From Coriobacteriaceae bacterium (GTDB taxonomy: Bacteria > Actinomycetota > Coriobacteriia > Coriobacteriales > Coriobacteriaceae), in the NCBI GenBank assembly GCA_902363125.1, contig CABIZD010000007.1, positions 15,782 through 79,781 on the forward strand: a stretch of DNA of 64,000 nt, in the 5' to 3' direction. The notes below the pieces were generated by a model. The model saw nothing but the letters and a program-made list of their open reading frames with translations. It did no database searches and was not told the DNA's origin. Of the stretch, positions 17,111-26,664 are shown piece by piece (position 1 is the first letter of the stretch; each line of letters opens with the position of its first letter). The position numbers and the translations under genes were made by a program.

Positions 17111-19942
17111 CTACTCCCCCAGCAGAGCCTTCTCCGGCGTGATCGGCAGCGAGCGCACCTGGTGGCCGGTGGCGTGTGCCACGGCCGATGCCACGGCGGC
17201 GAGCGGCGTGTTGATGACGACCTCGCCGATCGATTTGGCACCAAACGGACCTGTCGGCTCGTAGCTCGGCTCAAAGGCCACGCGAATACTGCCGATATCC
17301 AGGCGTGTGGGCAGCTTGTAGCTCATAAAGTTGCCGGTACGCAGACGGCCGCGGTCGTCATGCTCGACAATCTCGTAGAGCGCGTGACCGATACCCTGGG
17401 CAATGCCGCCCTCGGCCTGGACGCGCGCGAGTGCCTCGTTGATCACGGTGCCGCAGTCAACGGCAGCGGCGTAATCCACCACGGTCACCTTGCCGGTGGC
17501 CTTGTCGACCTCGACCTCGGCAATACCGGCCATAAACGGCGGAGGCGAAACGGGCAGGCAGGCAGAGGCATGCGAGGTCAGCGCGTCGCCGCCCGCGATG
17601 TTCTTGACGCACAGGTTGGCAAAGTCGCGCAGCGTGAGGTAGCGGCCGCGCTCACGGGCGGCGCGCTCGTCGGACAGGCGCACGTACTGGCCGTCGAAGA
17701 CCACGTCGGCGGCGTCCACGTCCCACATCTGGGCGGCCTTGGCGCAAATCTTCTCGCGCAGCTCGGTCGCGGCGTTCTTGGCTGCCAGACCCGTCACGTA
17801 CGTGCCCGAACTCGCGTACGAGCCGGCGTCGAACGGCGACACGTCGGTGTTCACGCCGCGCACCACGATGAGCGAGCTTTCAACGCCCAGCTCCTCGGCG
17901 GCAATCTGCGCCAGGATCGTGTCGACGCCCATGCCGTTATCGGTAGCGCCGGTGCCGATGGTAATGAAGCCGTCCTCTTCCAGGCGCATGTCGATGCCGG
18001 CGATGTCGACGTTGGAGATGCCCGAGCCCTGCATGGTGAGCGCGCAGCCCAGAGCACGCACGCGGTCGCCCAGGTCCACAGCCAGCGGCTTGTCGCGCCA
18101 ACCGATCATGTCCATCGCGCGCAACAGGCAGCGATCGAGCGCGCAGGCGTTGAGCTTCTCGTTGTAGTACTGCGGCATGATCTCGCCCTCGCGCACGATG
18201 TTCTTAAGGCGCAGGTCGGCGGGGTCCATGTGCAGCATGTCGGCGAGCTCGTTGACGGCGCTCTCCACGGCAAACTGGCCCTGGGTGGCACCGTAGCCGC
18301 GATACGCGCCGCCGCGGTTAGTGTTGGTGTAGACGGCGTCCCAGCTAAAGCGGCTCGCCTTCACATGGTTGTAGATGGGCAGGCTCTTGTGGCCCGATAG
18401 GCCGATCGTTGTGGTGGCGTGCTCGCCGTACGCACCAGCGTTGGACAGCGTATGCAGGTCGATGGCCGTGATAGTGCCGTCGTTCATGGCGCCCAGCTTA
18501 ACGGTCATCTGCATCTGGTGACGCGAGTTACCCGCGGTGATGGTCTCCTCGCGGGTGTAGCAGCAGTAGCTCGGACGGCCGGTCTGCTGGGTAACGAACG
18601 CCACGAAGATCTCGCAGCAGCCCGTCTGCTTGGAGCCAAAGCCGCCGCCGATGCGCGGCTTAATGACCTGCACCTGCGACTGCGGAATGTCGAGCGACTG
18701 CGCGACCATGCGGCGCACGTGAAAGGGCACCTGCGTGGAGGTGGTCACCGAGATGCGGCCGAACGCGTCGGTCGTCGCGAAGGCGCGGAAGGTCTCCATG
18801 GGCGCGGTCTGCGTGGCCTGGCTGGTGTAGGTGCGCTCAAAGACGATGTCGCTCTGGGCGAAGGCCTCGTCCAGGTCGCCAAAATCGCTGGTACCGCTGC
18901 ACACCAGGTTGCGCGGGACATCGCCGCCCTGCGGGAACATAAAGGTCACGTCGCCCTCGGGGTGGACCACGATGTCGTTATCGAGTGCCTTGGTAAAGTC
19001 GAGCAGCGGCTCGAGCACCTCGTAGTCGACCTTGATGAGCTTGAGTGCCTTGTCGGCAGCCTCCTCGGTCTCGGCAGCGACGATCGCCACCTCCTCGTTT
19101 TGGTAACGGACGAGGTTCTCGAGGATCAGGCGGTCGTAGGGACTCGGCTGCGGATAGCTCTGACCGGCGATAGTAAAGCGGCGCTTGGGCACGTCCTCGT
19201 AGGTGTAGACGCCCACGACGCCGGGCACCTTCAGGGCGCGCGACGTATCGATGGAGCGGATCTTGGCGCGGGCATAGGGGCTGCGCTTGAGTTTGACGAT
19301 GAGCGCGCCGGCGGGCACCATATCGCCCGTGTAGACGGGACGGCCCTCGAGCAGGGCCTTCGAGTCCTTCTTGGGCTGCTTATGGGTGATCTGCTTGTAC
19401 GAGACACCGTCGCAGCTGGTGTCGTTGACCGGCAGCTCGGGCATCTCAAAGCCCACCTGCACACCAGACGCGGTAAGAAAGCGGACGATGGCGCGCAGCT
19501 GGCTCTCGTAGCCGCTGCAGCGGCAGAGGTTGCCGGCCAGCTGGCGCGAGAGCTCCTCGCGCGTGGCGACGAGGCTCGGGTCCTCCTTGGCGGCGCGGGC
19601 GAGCGCCAGCACGTTCATGATAAGACCGGGGGCGCAAAAACCGCACTGCTCGGCGCCTTCGGCAGCCATCGCACGGGCAAGCGCCTCGGACTCGGCCTTG
19701 AGGCCCTCGAGCGTGGTGACGGTGTGGCCCTCTACACGGGCGGCGGGAACCGAGCAGCTCAGCACCGGGTCGCCGTCGAGCCACACCGTGCACAGACCGC
19801 AGTTGGTGGTCTCGCAGGCGCAGCGCACCGACGCGCAGCCCTGCTCACGCAAAAGCGCAAAGAGCATGGTGTCGGGGGCAATCTGAACCTTGACCTTGCG
19901 GCCGTTGAGCGTAAAGGAAAGATCGATGAGTTTGGCAGCCAT
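17111..19942 (-). CDS. Xanthine dehydrogenase-family protein: [2Fe-2S] and molybdopterin subunits fused
   Basis: A 943-residue molybdenum hydroxylase. Residues 1-75 form a plant-type [2Fe-2S] domain (cysteines at 36, 41, 43, 48, 51 and 63), followed by the second [2Fe-2S] domain with QCGFCAPG and LCRCSG. From about residue 190 the Mo-pterin domains follow, with GGGFGSKQTGCCE, GAYRGYGATQGQFAVES and GTVINEALARVQAEGG. In most bacteria small and large subunits are separate genes; here they are fused. With the adjacent FAD subunit the enzyme is complete. The substrate is a purine or other N-heterocycle or aldehyde; it cannot be fixed here. Selenium dependence is possible given the nearby yedF/selD operon, but is inference. 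Its ATG overlaps the FAD gene's stop (TAATG). Confidence 0.88.
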   Translation of the reverse strand: MAAKLIDLSFTLNGRKVKVQIAPDTMLFALLREQGCASVRCACETTNCGLCTVWLDGDPVLSCSVPAARVEGHTVTTLEGLKAESEALARAMAAEGAEQCGFCAPGLIMNVLALARAAKEDPSLVATREELSRQLAGNLCRCSGYESQLRAIVRFLTASGVQVGFEMPELPVNDTSCDGVSYKQITHKQPKKDSKALLEGRPVYTGDMVPAGALIVKLKRSPYARAKIRSIDTSRALKVPGVVGVYTYEDVPKRRFTIAGQSYPQPSPYDRLILENLVRYQNEEVAIVAAETEEAADKALKLIKVDYEVLEPLLDFTKALDNDIVVHPEGDVTFMFPQGGDVPRNLVCSGTSDFGDLDEAFAQSDIVFERTYTSQATQTAPMETFRAFATTDAFGRISVTTSTQVPFHVRRMVAQSLDIPQSQVQVIKPRIGGGFGSKQTGCCEIFVAFVTQQTGRPSYCCYTREETITAGNSRHQMQMTVKLGAMNDGTITAIDLHTLSNAGAYGEHATTTIGLSGHKSLPIYNHVKASRFSWDAVYTNTNRGGAYRGYGATQGQFAVESAVNELADMLHMDPADLRLKNIVREGEIMPQYYNEKLNACALDRCLLRAMDMIGWRDKPLAVDLGDRVRALGCALTMQGSGISNVDIAGIDMRLEEDGFITIGTGATDNGMGVDTILAQIAAEELGVESSLIVVRGVNTDVSPFDAGSYASSGTYVTGLAAKNAATELREKICAKAAQMWDVDAADVVFDGQYVRLSDERAARERGRYLTLRDFANLCVKNIAGGDALTSHASACLPVSPPPFMAGIAEVEVDKATGKVTVVDYAAAVDCGTVINEALARVQAEGGIAQGIGHALYEIVEHDDRGRLRTGNFMSYKLPTRLDIGSIRVAFEPSYEPTGPFGAKSIGEVVINTPLAAVASAVAHATGHQVRSLPITPEKALLGE

Positions 19943-20856
19943 TAGCGCACCTCGCAAGAATCGACGCCGGGCACGCGGCGGCAGGAATACTCGTCCGTGG
20001 CAAACTTAGGAATCTGCACGGTCTCGAGCTCGCGGGCAAGCGAGGCCGAAAGCTCGATGCCGGCGGCACGACGCACGGCCTGAATCGCCAGCGGGGCCGA
20101 GATGCGGCGGCGGTAGTCGGCCGAGCCCCACATGTTGGTGCCATAGCTCAGCGCGCGTACGGACGCGGCCAGGGCGCGAAGCTCGTCCTCGGAAGGCTGC
20201 TCGCCGGTAAGGCCACATGCCTCGCCCTGCAGCAGGGTCGCGCGCAGCGGGCGGGCGCCCACGGTGACATGCCAGCTGTTGTCCCACCAGGCGGCGGTGA
20301 CGTTTAAGGAGGGGAAGTCGGTCGCGGCCTTGCGCACGGCCTCGTAGCTCGCGCGGTAATCGTGCTTGACGACCACGACGTGCTCGATCACGTCGCGCAC
20401 ATAGCCCATGTCCACGAACTCGGCGAGCGGCACACGGCCGGCACCCGTCAGCTCAACATACGAATCGAGCGCCAGGAAAGCCGCGAGCACGTCCGAGAAG
20501 CCAAAGCGGCCGTAGATGCTGCCGCCCACCGTGGCGGTATTGCGCAGCTGCACGCCCACGATATCGTGAACGGCGAACTCGAAAACATTGTTGACAAGCG
20601 CGTTGAGCTCGGCATGGCGCTCGAGCTGGCGCAGGGTGCACATGGCACCGATGCGAAACTCGGTCTCGGTCTCCTCGATCTGATCGAGTCCGCAGGCCGA
20701 AAGGTCAATCGCCGTCGCCACACGACGCGAACCCAGGCGCATCCAGATGCCGCCGCCCACAATCTTGTTGTTGCGGTTCTTCTGCAAGAGCTCATAGGCT
20801 TCGGCCGCGTTTCCAACACGGACGTAGGTACCGAACTTGAGCACGTTCTCCCCCAT
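19942..20856 (-). CDS. FAD-binding subunit of molybdenum hydroxylase (XdhB/CoxM type)
   Basis: A 304-residue FAD-binding protein of the molybdopterin dehydrogenase family. The pyrophosphate-binding segment is near residue 33 (KIVGGGIWMRL), and the second FAD motif is TATVGGSIYGRFGFSD near residue 108. A C-terminal CO-dehydrogenase flavoprotein-like domain follows. It passes electrons from the iron-sulfur clusters to NAD or another acceptor. It is the first gene of the operon and is coupled to the fused iron-sulfur/Mo subunit by a one-base overlap. The ribosome site is GAAGAG, fairly close to the ATG. Confidence 0.88.
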   Translation of the reverse strand: MGENVLKFGTYVRVGNAAEAYELLQKNRNNKIVGGGIWMRLGSRRVATAIDLSACGLDQIEETETEFRIGAMCTLRQLERHAELNALVNNVFEFAVHDIVGVQLRNTATVGGSIYGRFGFSDVLAAFLALDSYVELTGAGRVPLAEFVDMGYVRDVIEHVVVVKHDYRASYEAVRKAATDFPSLNVTAAWWDNSWHVTVGARPLRATLLQGEACGLTGEQPSEDELRALAASVRALSYGTNMWGSADYRRRISAPLAIQAVRRAAGIELSASLARELETVQIPKFATDEYSCRRVPGVDSCEVR

Positions 20857-20941
20857 CTCTTCACTTGTCCAGTACTTTTAAGTGTACCAAACGAGGGGCC
20901 GCAACCTTCCACAGCACAAAAACCTCCCTCCCATCCATAAC

Positions 20942-21004
20942 TTGCGGTGAAATACGGACTGTTTGTCGGGCTTAGGGCGCCCAACAGTCCGTATTTCACC
21001 GCAA
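20942..21004. repeat. Dispersed long palindrome, copy 3
   Basis: Perfect 22-bp arms (TTGCGGTGAAATACGGACTG plus TT and complement) around a 19-nt GC-rich loop. It lies between the gdhA terminator and the molybdo-hydroxylase operon, so in this case upstream of a gene. Confidence 0.9.
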
Positions 21005-21067
21005 CTTAAGGGGCGGCCGGCAGAGGGCCGAGGGAAATGATCCGTTTTCCTCCGTCGCATGCGGATC

Positions 21068-21098
21068 AAAAAAGGCTCCCGGCGTTGAGCCGAGAGCC
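21068..21098 (-). terminator. gdhA intrinsic terminator
   Basis: GGCTCTCGGCTC / GAGCC-GGGAGCC type hairpin with six T following on the minus strand, 27 bp after the stop codon. Confidence 0.9.
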
Positions 21099-21124
21099 TC
21101 ATTACATGCTATGTCAGGCAGGGT

Positions 21125-22480
21125 TTAGCAGACGCCCTGGGCGAGCATGGCGTCGGCAACCTTCAGGAAGCCGGCGATGTTGGCACCCATGACGAAGTTG
21201 CCCTCCTCGCCGTACTCCTTGGCGGTGTCGTCCACGTTGTGGAACATGCCGCGCATGAGCTGCTCGAGCTTGCCGTCGACCTCCTCGAAGGTCCAGGACA
21301 GGTGCTCGGCATTCTGGCTCATCTCCAGGCCGGACACGAGCACGCCACCGGCGTTGGCAGCCTTACCGGGCATAAAGGCGACGCCGTTCTCCTGGAAGTA
21401 GGTCGTGGCCTCGATGGTCGTGGGCATGTTCGCGCCCTCGCCGACCACCTTGCAGCCGTTGGCGACGAGCGCTTGGGCGTCCTCGAGCAGCAGCGTGTTC
21501 TCGCGAGCGCAGGGCAGCGCGATGTCGCAGGGCAGCTGCCACACGCCGCGGCCGTCGCCCTCGTGCCACACGGCGTTGGGCTTCTCGTCAACGTACATAG
21601 CGAGCGTAACGCCCTTGTCGTGGCCGGAGCGCTTCTTGTTGTAGACATGCTCGAGCACGGTGTAGTCGATGCCGTCGGGATCCTCGACCCAGCCATGGGT
21701 GTCGGAGCAGGCCAGCACCTTGCCGCCGAGCTGGGCGACCTTCTGGACCGCGTAGATAGCGACGTTACCGGAGCCGTGAACGACGACGTTCTTGCCCTCG
21801 AAGGACTCGCCGCGGCTCTTGAGGTACTCGTCCACAAAGTAGACCAGACCGTAGCCGGTGGCCTCGGTACGGGCGAGCGAGCCGCCAAAGGAGAGGCCCT
21901 TGCCGGTAAGGACGCCGGTCCACTCGTTGGTCAGGCGCTTGTACTGACCGAACATGTAGGCAACCTCGCGGCCGCCAACGCCCAGGTCGCCGGCAGGAAC
22001 GTCGGTGTTGGGGCCGATGTGGCGATAGAGCTCGGTCATGAAGGACTGGCAGAAGTGCATGATCTCGTTGTTGGACTTGCCCTTGGGGTCAAAGTCGGAG
22101 CCGCCCTTGCCGCCGCCCATGGGAAGGGTGGTCAGGCTGTTCTTGAGGATCTGCTCCAGGCCCAGGAACTTGAGCATGCCCAGGGTGACCGTCGGGTTAA
22201 AGCGCAGGCCGCCCTTGTAGGGTCCAATGGCAGAGTTGAACTCGACGCGGTAACCGCGGTTGACCTGAACCTTGCCCTGGTCGTCGACCCAGGGAACACG
22301 GAACATAACGATTCGCTCGGGCTCGACGAGGCGCTCAAGCAGGGCGGCCTCCTCGTACTCGGGGTGGGCGTCGAGCGCCGGCTGGATGGTGCCGAGGATC
22401 TCGGTCGCGGCCTGGATGAACTCAGGCTGCTCGGGATAGCGGGCCTTGAGCTCGTCGAGAACTTTCTGCGTGTAGCTCAT
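21125..22480 (-). CDS. gdhA: NADP-specific glutamate dehydrogenase
   Basis: A 451-residue hexameric-type enzyme making glutamate from 2-oxoglutarate and ammonium. Substrate-binding KGGLRFNP (near residue 89) and the catalytic-lysine segment PMGGGKGGSDFDPKGKS are present, as is the nucleotide-binding fold (VVHGSGNVAIYAVQK). Length and motifs match the 450-residue NADP-dependent bacterial class. The ATG is preceded by GGAGGAAGC. It is monocistronic with its own terminator. In a gut anaerobe this is a main route for ammonium assimilation. Confidence 0.95.
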   Translation of the reverse strand: MSYTQKVLDELKARYPEQPEFIQAATEILGTIQPALDAHPEYEEAALLERLVEPERIVMFRVPWVDDQGKVQVNRGYRVEFNSAIGPYKGGLRFNPTVTLGMLKFLGLEQILKNSLTTLPMGGGKGGSDFDPKGKSNNEIMHFCQSFMTELYRHIGPNTDVPAGDLGVGGREVAYMFGQYKRLTNEWTGVLTGKGLSFGGSLARTEATGYGLVYFVDEYLKSRGESFEGKNVVVHGSGNVAIYAVQKVAQLGGKVLACSDTHGWVEDPDGIDYTVLEHVYNKKRSGHDKGVTLAMYVDEKPNAVWHEGDGRGVWQLPCDIALPCARENTLLLEDAQALVANGCKVVGEGANMPTTIEATTYFQENGVAFMPGKAANAGGVLVSGLEMSQNAEHLSWTFEEVDGKLEQLMRGMFHNVDDTAKEYGEEGNFVMGANIAGFLKVADAMLAQGVC

Positions 22481-22694
22481 GCTTCCTCCAATGATGGGAA
22501 ACGAAAAATGTCGGTCGCGGCACCCTATGCGCCGCGAACTTTATCGAGTATGGATAATATCGCACTGTTGCAGCAAAGTTTCGCATAAGACAACGAGCAG
22601 ATGTTTCGTTTTGATTACGATGCAGGTAGAAGCGTTTTTGAGCACCTGACGTGCAAAACCCGTGTTTCAAACCTGTTTCGTCCACGTGTTCCAA

Positions 22695-22729
22695 ACCACC
22701 ACAAAGAGGACAGGCACCTTTGTGGCGGT
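22695..22729 (-). terminator. Hairpin after selC
   Basis: ACCGCCACAAAG / CTTTGTGGTGGT stem followed by TTTGG on the minus strand, 13 bp past the CCA end of tRNA-Sec. A weak T-tract makes it a probable, not certain, terminator. I see nothing else between it and gdhA except the gdhA leader. Confidence 0.5.
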
Positions 22730-22742
22730 TGGCGGGATGCGT

Positions 22743-22839
22743 TGGCGGGAACGTATGTGAATCGAACACATCCAAGACGTTTTGCACGCCTCACAACGGT
22801 TTTGAGGACCGCGGGGCCCACCGGAGCCCATCCGTTCCC
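22743..22839 (-). tRNA. selC: tRNA-Sec (selenocysteine, anticodon TCA)
   Basis: A 97-nt tRNA with extended acceptor arm (GGGAACGG / CGTTCCC then GCCA), anticodon stem GCGGTCC-TCA-AAACCG, a very long variable arm and T-arm GTGTTCGATTCACA. These are the marks of bacterial tRNA-Sec, which reads UGA with SelB. It lies downstream of selA and selB on the same strand, separated by a 160-bp repeat element. An in-frame UGA in selD confirms a use for it. Confidence 0.93.
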
Positions 22840-22875
22840 AAACGTGGCGGTATTTTACCAAACGCGCAGTGTCGC

Positions 22876-23035
22876 GCCACGAAAACGGCCCATCTACTAC
22901 GTTTAACCAGCAAGGGTTAACCATACCCACTTTTTCGTAACATCGGCAAGTCATCTACCTGCGGTTTTGTTTTTGCGGTTTTTGAAATGGTCGAGGGTAG
23001 TCACTTAAACGTAGTAGATAGGCAGGTTTTGTGGC
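22876..23035. repeat. 160-bp element with terminal inverted repeats, copy 2
   Basis: Begins GCCACGAAAACGGCC and ends TTTTGTGGC, with ATCTACTACGTTTA inverted at 23006-23019. The internal CATCTACCTGCGGTTTT is shared with the copy at 8471, and both are exactly 160 bp. It separates selB from selC. Confidence 0.85.
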
Positions 23036-23055
23036 GGACAGTGATACGGCAACCC

Positions 23056-25026
23056 CTAACGAAGCGATCTGAGGCCGCCGGCCTCCTTGTCGAGCGTCGT
23101 AAAACGCACCGCATCCAGATGCTCCAAGATGCTGATGGCTCGTTTGCGCGACACGCCTAGGGCCTCGCGCAGCACGCTCGTCGTGGCAGCGCCGCCGTCG
23201 GCCTCGATAGCCGCGGCGACGACCTCACGCGCATGGGCCTCGGCGGCGGCAGACAAGGCAACGTCGCGTTCGATCTTAACGATCGCGCGGTTGAGCGAAA
23301 GCTCGCGCAGGGCACGCGTCATGGTGTCGCGATCGAGCTGCAGACGCTCACCCACCTCGGGCAGCGTCGCCGCACCGAGACCCGCCTCGTCGAGGGCGGC
23401 CACGATGCGCTGGCTCGCCTCGCGCACCACACGTATCGCCGCAGCGGCAGAGTGCGGGTCGAACACCTCGGCACCGTCGACGGTGCACACGCCGCGCGCA
23501 CAGCCCTCGAGAACGAGCGCGGACGCGACGTCTTCGCCCGCTGTCGGCCAGGCGGCATGCGCGACCTCGCCCGGCGTGAAACCCGTCTGCTTGGGCGCGG
23601 CCCCGTGCATGGCGGCCAGCGTGACGGAGAGCGTGGCGAGGGCGGCATCGAGCACAGCGGGGGCGGCATAGAGCTCCTCGGTCGAGCGCTCGGCATGAAG
23701 CGCCACGGCGTCACCCGAGGAAACCGCCCCGTGCAGGAGCGCAGCCGCCTCGGCACCCGAAAGATCGAGAGCACGGGCTGCGGCCGCGGCAGGCACAGGC
23801 AGGCGCCGCAGCCCCAACCATGCGGCAACGGCGGCGGCGCGGTCGTCGGCATCCAGGGCCCCGAGCAGCGCGCACTCGCCCGCGGAGAAGACGCGCGAGC
23901 GGCGGCACCGCGAAAGAAGAACACGACCGCCGCCGATAAGCACCACCGGCGAGAACGCGAGCACAATGAGGCCGTCGCCCGATCGCACGGGAAGGCGCTC
24001 CTCCAGACGGACCTGCACGATGCGGGTCTCGCCAGCCTCAATGGGTCCCTCGCCCTCCATGAGCATGATACGGCCAAGGACCTCCGCCGTACCCGCCATC
24101 ACATGCACGCGCGTACCGGACTCGAAGGGCGCGGGCTTGGTGCCCTCGCGCCCCAGATACGTGAAGCGGGCGATGAGTCTGAGCGTCAAGCCCTCGGCAC
24201 CTGACCCGCAGAGGACCTCGCCGCGCGGAAGGTCGCCCGCACCATCTCCCACGATGTTGAGCGCCGCGCGCTGCCCGGGCAACGCCCGAGGGGTATCGCC
24301 GTGCACCTGAATCGCACGCACGCGGCAGCGCACGCCCGCGGGACTCGAGACGAGCTCGTCGCCCACCGCTACGGGAGCATCGTGAAGTGTGCCCGTGACG
24401 ACCGTCCCAGATCCCTTGATGGTGAAGCAGCGGTCGATGGGCAGGCGCGGGGCCAGACCGGAGCGCACCGGGTGGGATGCGGCATCGGCCAGGAAAGAGT
24501 CGATAGCGGTATCGAGGGCAAGGCGAACGTCCTCGACGCCCACACCCGTGCGCGAAGAAACGGGTACCACGGGCGCATCGGCAAAGACGGTATCGCCGAG
24601 GAAGTCCATCACGTCGAGCTCGGCGAGCTCTGCCGTCTCGTCATCCGCAAGGTCGCGCATCGTGAGCGCCACCACGAGGTGCCTCACGCCCAACAGCTCC
24701 AGCACGTGAACGTGCTCGCGGGTCTGCGGCATCACGCCCTCAACGGCAGAAACAACCAGCAACGCAACGTCCACGCCGGTGGCGCCCTGCACCATGGCGC
24801 GCAGATAGTGCGCGTGCCCGGGCACATCGACCAAGCCGACAAGCTTGCCGCCGGGAAGCTCGAGCTCGCCAAAACCGAGCTCCGTGGTCATGCCTCGGCG
24901 TCGCTCGACCTCCAGACGGTCGGGATTTTTGCCAGTCAGCGCCTCGATAAGGGCCGACTTTCCGTGGTCGACGTGTCCTGCCGTTCCAACGACAACGGGA
25001 CATTCAACAAGCTCGCGCACCGTCAT
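23056..25026 (-). CDS. selB: Selenocysteine-specific elongation factor SelB
   Basis: A 656-residue translation GTPase that delivers Sec-tRNA-Sec to UGA codons by binding a SECIS hairpin in the mRNA. The G1 motif GTAGHVDHGKS is at residues 14-24 and DVPGHAHYLRAM gives G3; EF-Tu-like domains II and III follow. The C-terminus consists of winged-helix domains (ending in a VSRKRAISILEHLDAVRFT segment) that read the SECIS. The start ATG overlaps the selA stop as ATGA, so selA and selB are coupled. A longer open frame upstream overlaps selA and is rejected. Confidence 0.95.
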   Translation of the reverse strand: MTVRELVECPVVVGTAGHVDHGKSALIEALTGKNPDRLEVERRRGMTTELGFGELELPGGKLVGLVDVPGHAHYLRAMVQGATGVDVALLVVSAVEGVMPQTREHVHVLELLGVRHLVVALTMRDLADDETAELAELDVMDFLGDTVFADAPVVPVSSRTGVGVEDVRLALDTAIDSFLADAASHPVRSGLAPRLPIDRCFTIKGSGTVVTGTLHDAPVAVGDELVSSPAGVRCRVRAIQVHGDTPRALPGQRAALNIVGDGAGDLPRGEVLCGSGAEGLTLRLIARFTYLGREGTKPAPFESGTRVHVMAGTAEVLGRIMLMEGEGPIEAGETRIVQVRLEERLPVRSGDGLIVLAFSPVVLIGGGRVLLSRCRRSRVFSAGECALLGALDADDRAAAVAAWLGLRRLPVPAAAAARALDLSGAEAAALLHGAVSSGDAVALHAERSTEELYAAPAVLDAALATLSVTLAAMHGAAPKQTGFTPGEVAHAAWPTAGEDVASALVLEGCARGVCTVDGAEVFDPHSAAAAIRVVREASQRIVAALDEAGLGAATLPEVGERLQLDRDTMTRALRELSLNRAIVKIERDVALSAAAEAHAREVVAAAIEADGGAATTSVLREALGVSRKRAISILEHLDAVRFTTLDKEAGGLRSLR

Positions 25027-26480
25027 CGACGCAAACCCGCCCGCACGGCATCGGCCAACGCGGACGCGCACAGATCAAGGTCGGTATCGTGCAAAAGCGT
25101 GCGAACGTCAAACAGTACCTGGCCATGCTGCACGCGCGTCACGACCGGCGTATCGGGCTCCTGTACCATAGCGCGCTTTAGGCCATCGGCGGACAGGCGC
25201 CCATCGACGGGGCAAACGGCAACGCAAAAAGTTGGGAGCTCGACGGTCGGCAGCGAACCGCCGCCCGGAGCAGACACGCCCTCGACAACCTGCAGCTCCA
25301 CCGCCTCCTCACACTGAGACTCGCGAAGCTTGCGCAGCATGCGGTCATGCAGGCGCTTGGCCTGACGCTCGAGCGGAGCCGGCGCGCCGGAAAGCATGTT
25401 GAGCACCGGGATCTCACGATGTGCCGTATCGGGACCGGCCACATACAGACGCAGGGTGGCCTCGAGCGCCGCGAGCGTGAGCTTACCGGGGCGAAGCGCG
25501 CGCATAAGCGGATGAGAGGCGCAGGCGGCGATTGCCTGGGCGCTGCCGAGGATGATGCCCGCCTGCGAAGCACCGAGCAGTTTGTCGCCCGAGCACGAGA
25601 CGACGTCAACGCCGGCGCCAAGAGACACGGACGTGGGCCTCTCCCCCGCATCGGCGAGTACCCCATCTGCAAGCAAAGCGCCTGAGCCTTGGTCCTCGTA
25701 AAGCAACAGGCCATGTTCATGCGCCAGCGCAGAAAGCTCCGCCACGGAAACCTCCTCGTGGAAGCCCTCGATACGGTAGTTGGAAGGATGGACTTTGAGG
25801 ATCATCGCCGTGTTGGGCGTAATGGCGCTTCGATAATCGTCCAGATGTGTGCGGTTGGTAGAGCCAACCTCGACAAGCTTGGCACCCGAAGCCGCCATGA
25901 TGTCGGGGATGCGGAAGCTGCCGCCCACCTCGACAAGCTCGCCGCGGCTCACGATGACCTCTTTGCCAGCCGCGTGCGCGGCAAGCACCAGCAGCACCGC
26001 GGCGGCATTGTTGTTGACAACCAAGGCGTCCTGCGCCCTCGTGAGCGTGCGCAGCAGGCGTGCGGCATGCTCCTTGCGGCCCCCGCGAGCGCAGATTGAG
26101 ACGTCATACTCAAGCGTGCTGTAGCCTCGGGCGACATCGGTCACCGCCTGCACCGCCGCGGGAGCGAGCGGAGCGCGGCCCAGATTGGTGTGAATCACAA
26201 CGCCCGTCGCGTTGACGGCAGGGCGCAGGGTCGGCAGCGACAGGCGATGGGTCCGCTGCTCAATTGCCAAGGCGAGCTCGCGCTTGTTCCTTGCAGGGGC
26301 GCCGGAGCGAATCGCCGCGCGCTCGGCATCGAGCTCGGCGTCAATCGCCTCGCGTACCATCGTGTCGCCTGCATCGCCAGCAGCCTTCATGACCGGCCAC
26401 TCGGCAAGCAACTCGTGAACGGCGGGAATGGAACGCAGGCGGCCGCGCACCTCGGCAGACATGGATTCGCAGTCGCTCAT
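25023..26480 (-). CDS. selA: L-seryl-tRNA(Sec) selenium transferase SelA
   Basis: A 485-residue PLP-dependent enzyme converting Ser-tRNA-Sec to Sec-tRNA-Sec with selenophosphate. The PLP lysine is in SCSGDKLLGASQAG, and the family segments INATGVVIHTNLGRAPL-like (NATGVVIHTNLGRAPLAP) and DQGSGALL are present. The start ATG (MSDCES) has AAAGG at six bases; the open frame runs 45 codons further upstream without a ribosome site. It is first in selA-selB. The formate channel gene lies upstream on the same strand. Confidence 0.95.
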   Translation of the reverse strand: MSDCESMSAEVRGRLRSIPAVHELLAEWPVMKAAGDAGDTMVREAIDAELDAERAAIRSGAPARNKRELALAIEQRTHRLSLPTLRPAVNATGVVIHTNLGRAPLAPAAVQAVTDVARGYSTLEYDVSICARGGRKEHAARLLRTLTRAQDALVVNNNAAAVLLVLAAHAAGKEVIVSRGELVEVGGSFRIPDIMAASGAKLVEVGSTNRTHLDDYRSAITPNTAMILKVHPSNYRIEGFHEEVSVAELSALAHEHGLLLYEDQGSGALLADGVLADAGERPTSVSLGAGVDVVSCSGDKLLGASQAGIILGSAQAIAACASHPLMRALRPGKLTLAALEATLRLYVAGPDTAHREIPVLNMLSGAPAPLERQAKRLHDRMLRKLRESQCEEAVELQVVEGVSAPGGGSLPTVELPTFCVAVCPVDGRLSADGLKRAMVQEPDTPVVTRVQHGQVLFDVRTLLHDTDLDLCASALADAVRAGLRR

Positions 26481-26561
26481 GAAAAGCCTTTCGACATGTT
26501 CAATAAAAAGCTGGTCCCCCGCGATCGTCATCGGGCAAAAAAATACCGGCGCGCACGCAAA

Positions 26562-26639
26562 AGGGACAGGTCCATTATGGCAGCTCGTGACAAGACGTCG
26601 AAGCACCTCGTCCAAAACCTGCCAAATAAACCTGTCCCT
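26562..26639. repeat. Inverted repeat between focA and selA
   Basis: AGGGACAGGT and ACCTGTCCCT, perfect 10-bp arms 58 bp apart. The interval holds an ATG-led stretch of about 37 codons running past the repeat, without a good ribosome site, so no gene is called. Confidence 0.5.
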
Positions 26640-26664
26640 CTTTGGTCGGTTATGGCTTGGGTCC

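Noticed and set aside
22601-22920. Small frames on the plus strand over the tRNA-Sec region
   Set aside because: They read through the selC gene and the 160-bp repeat and have no ribosome sites.
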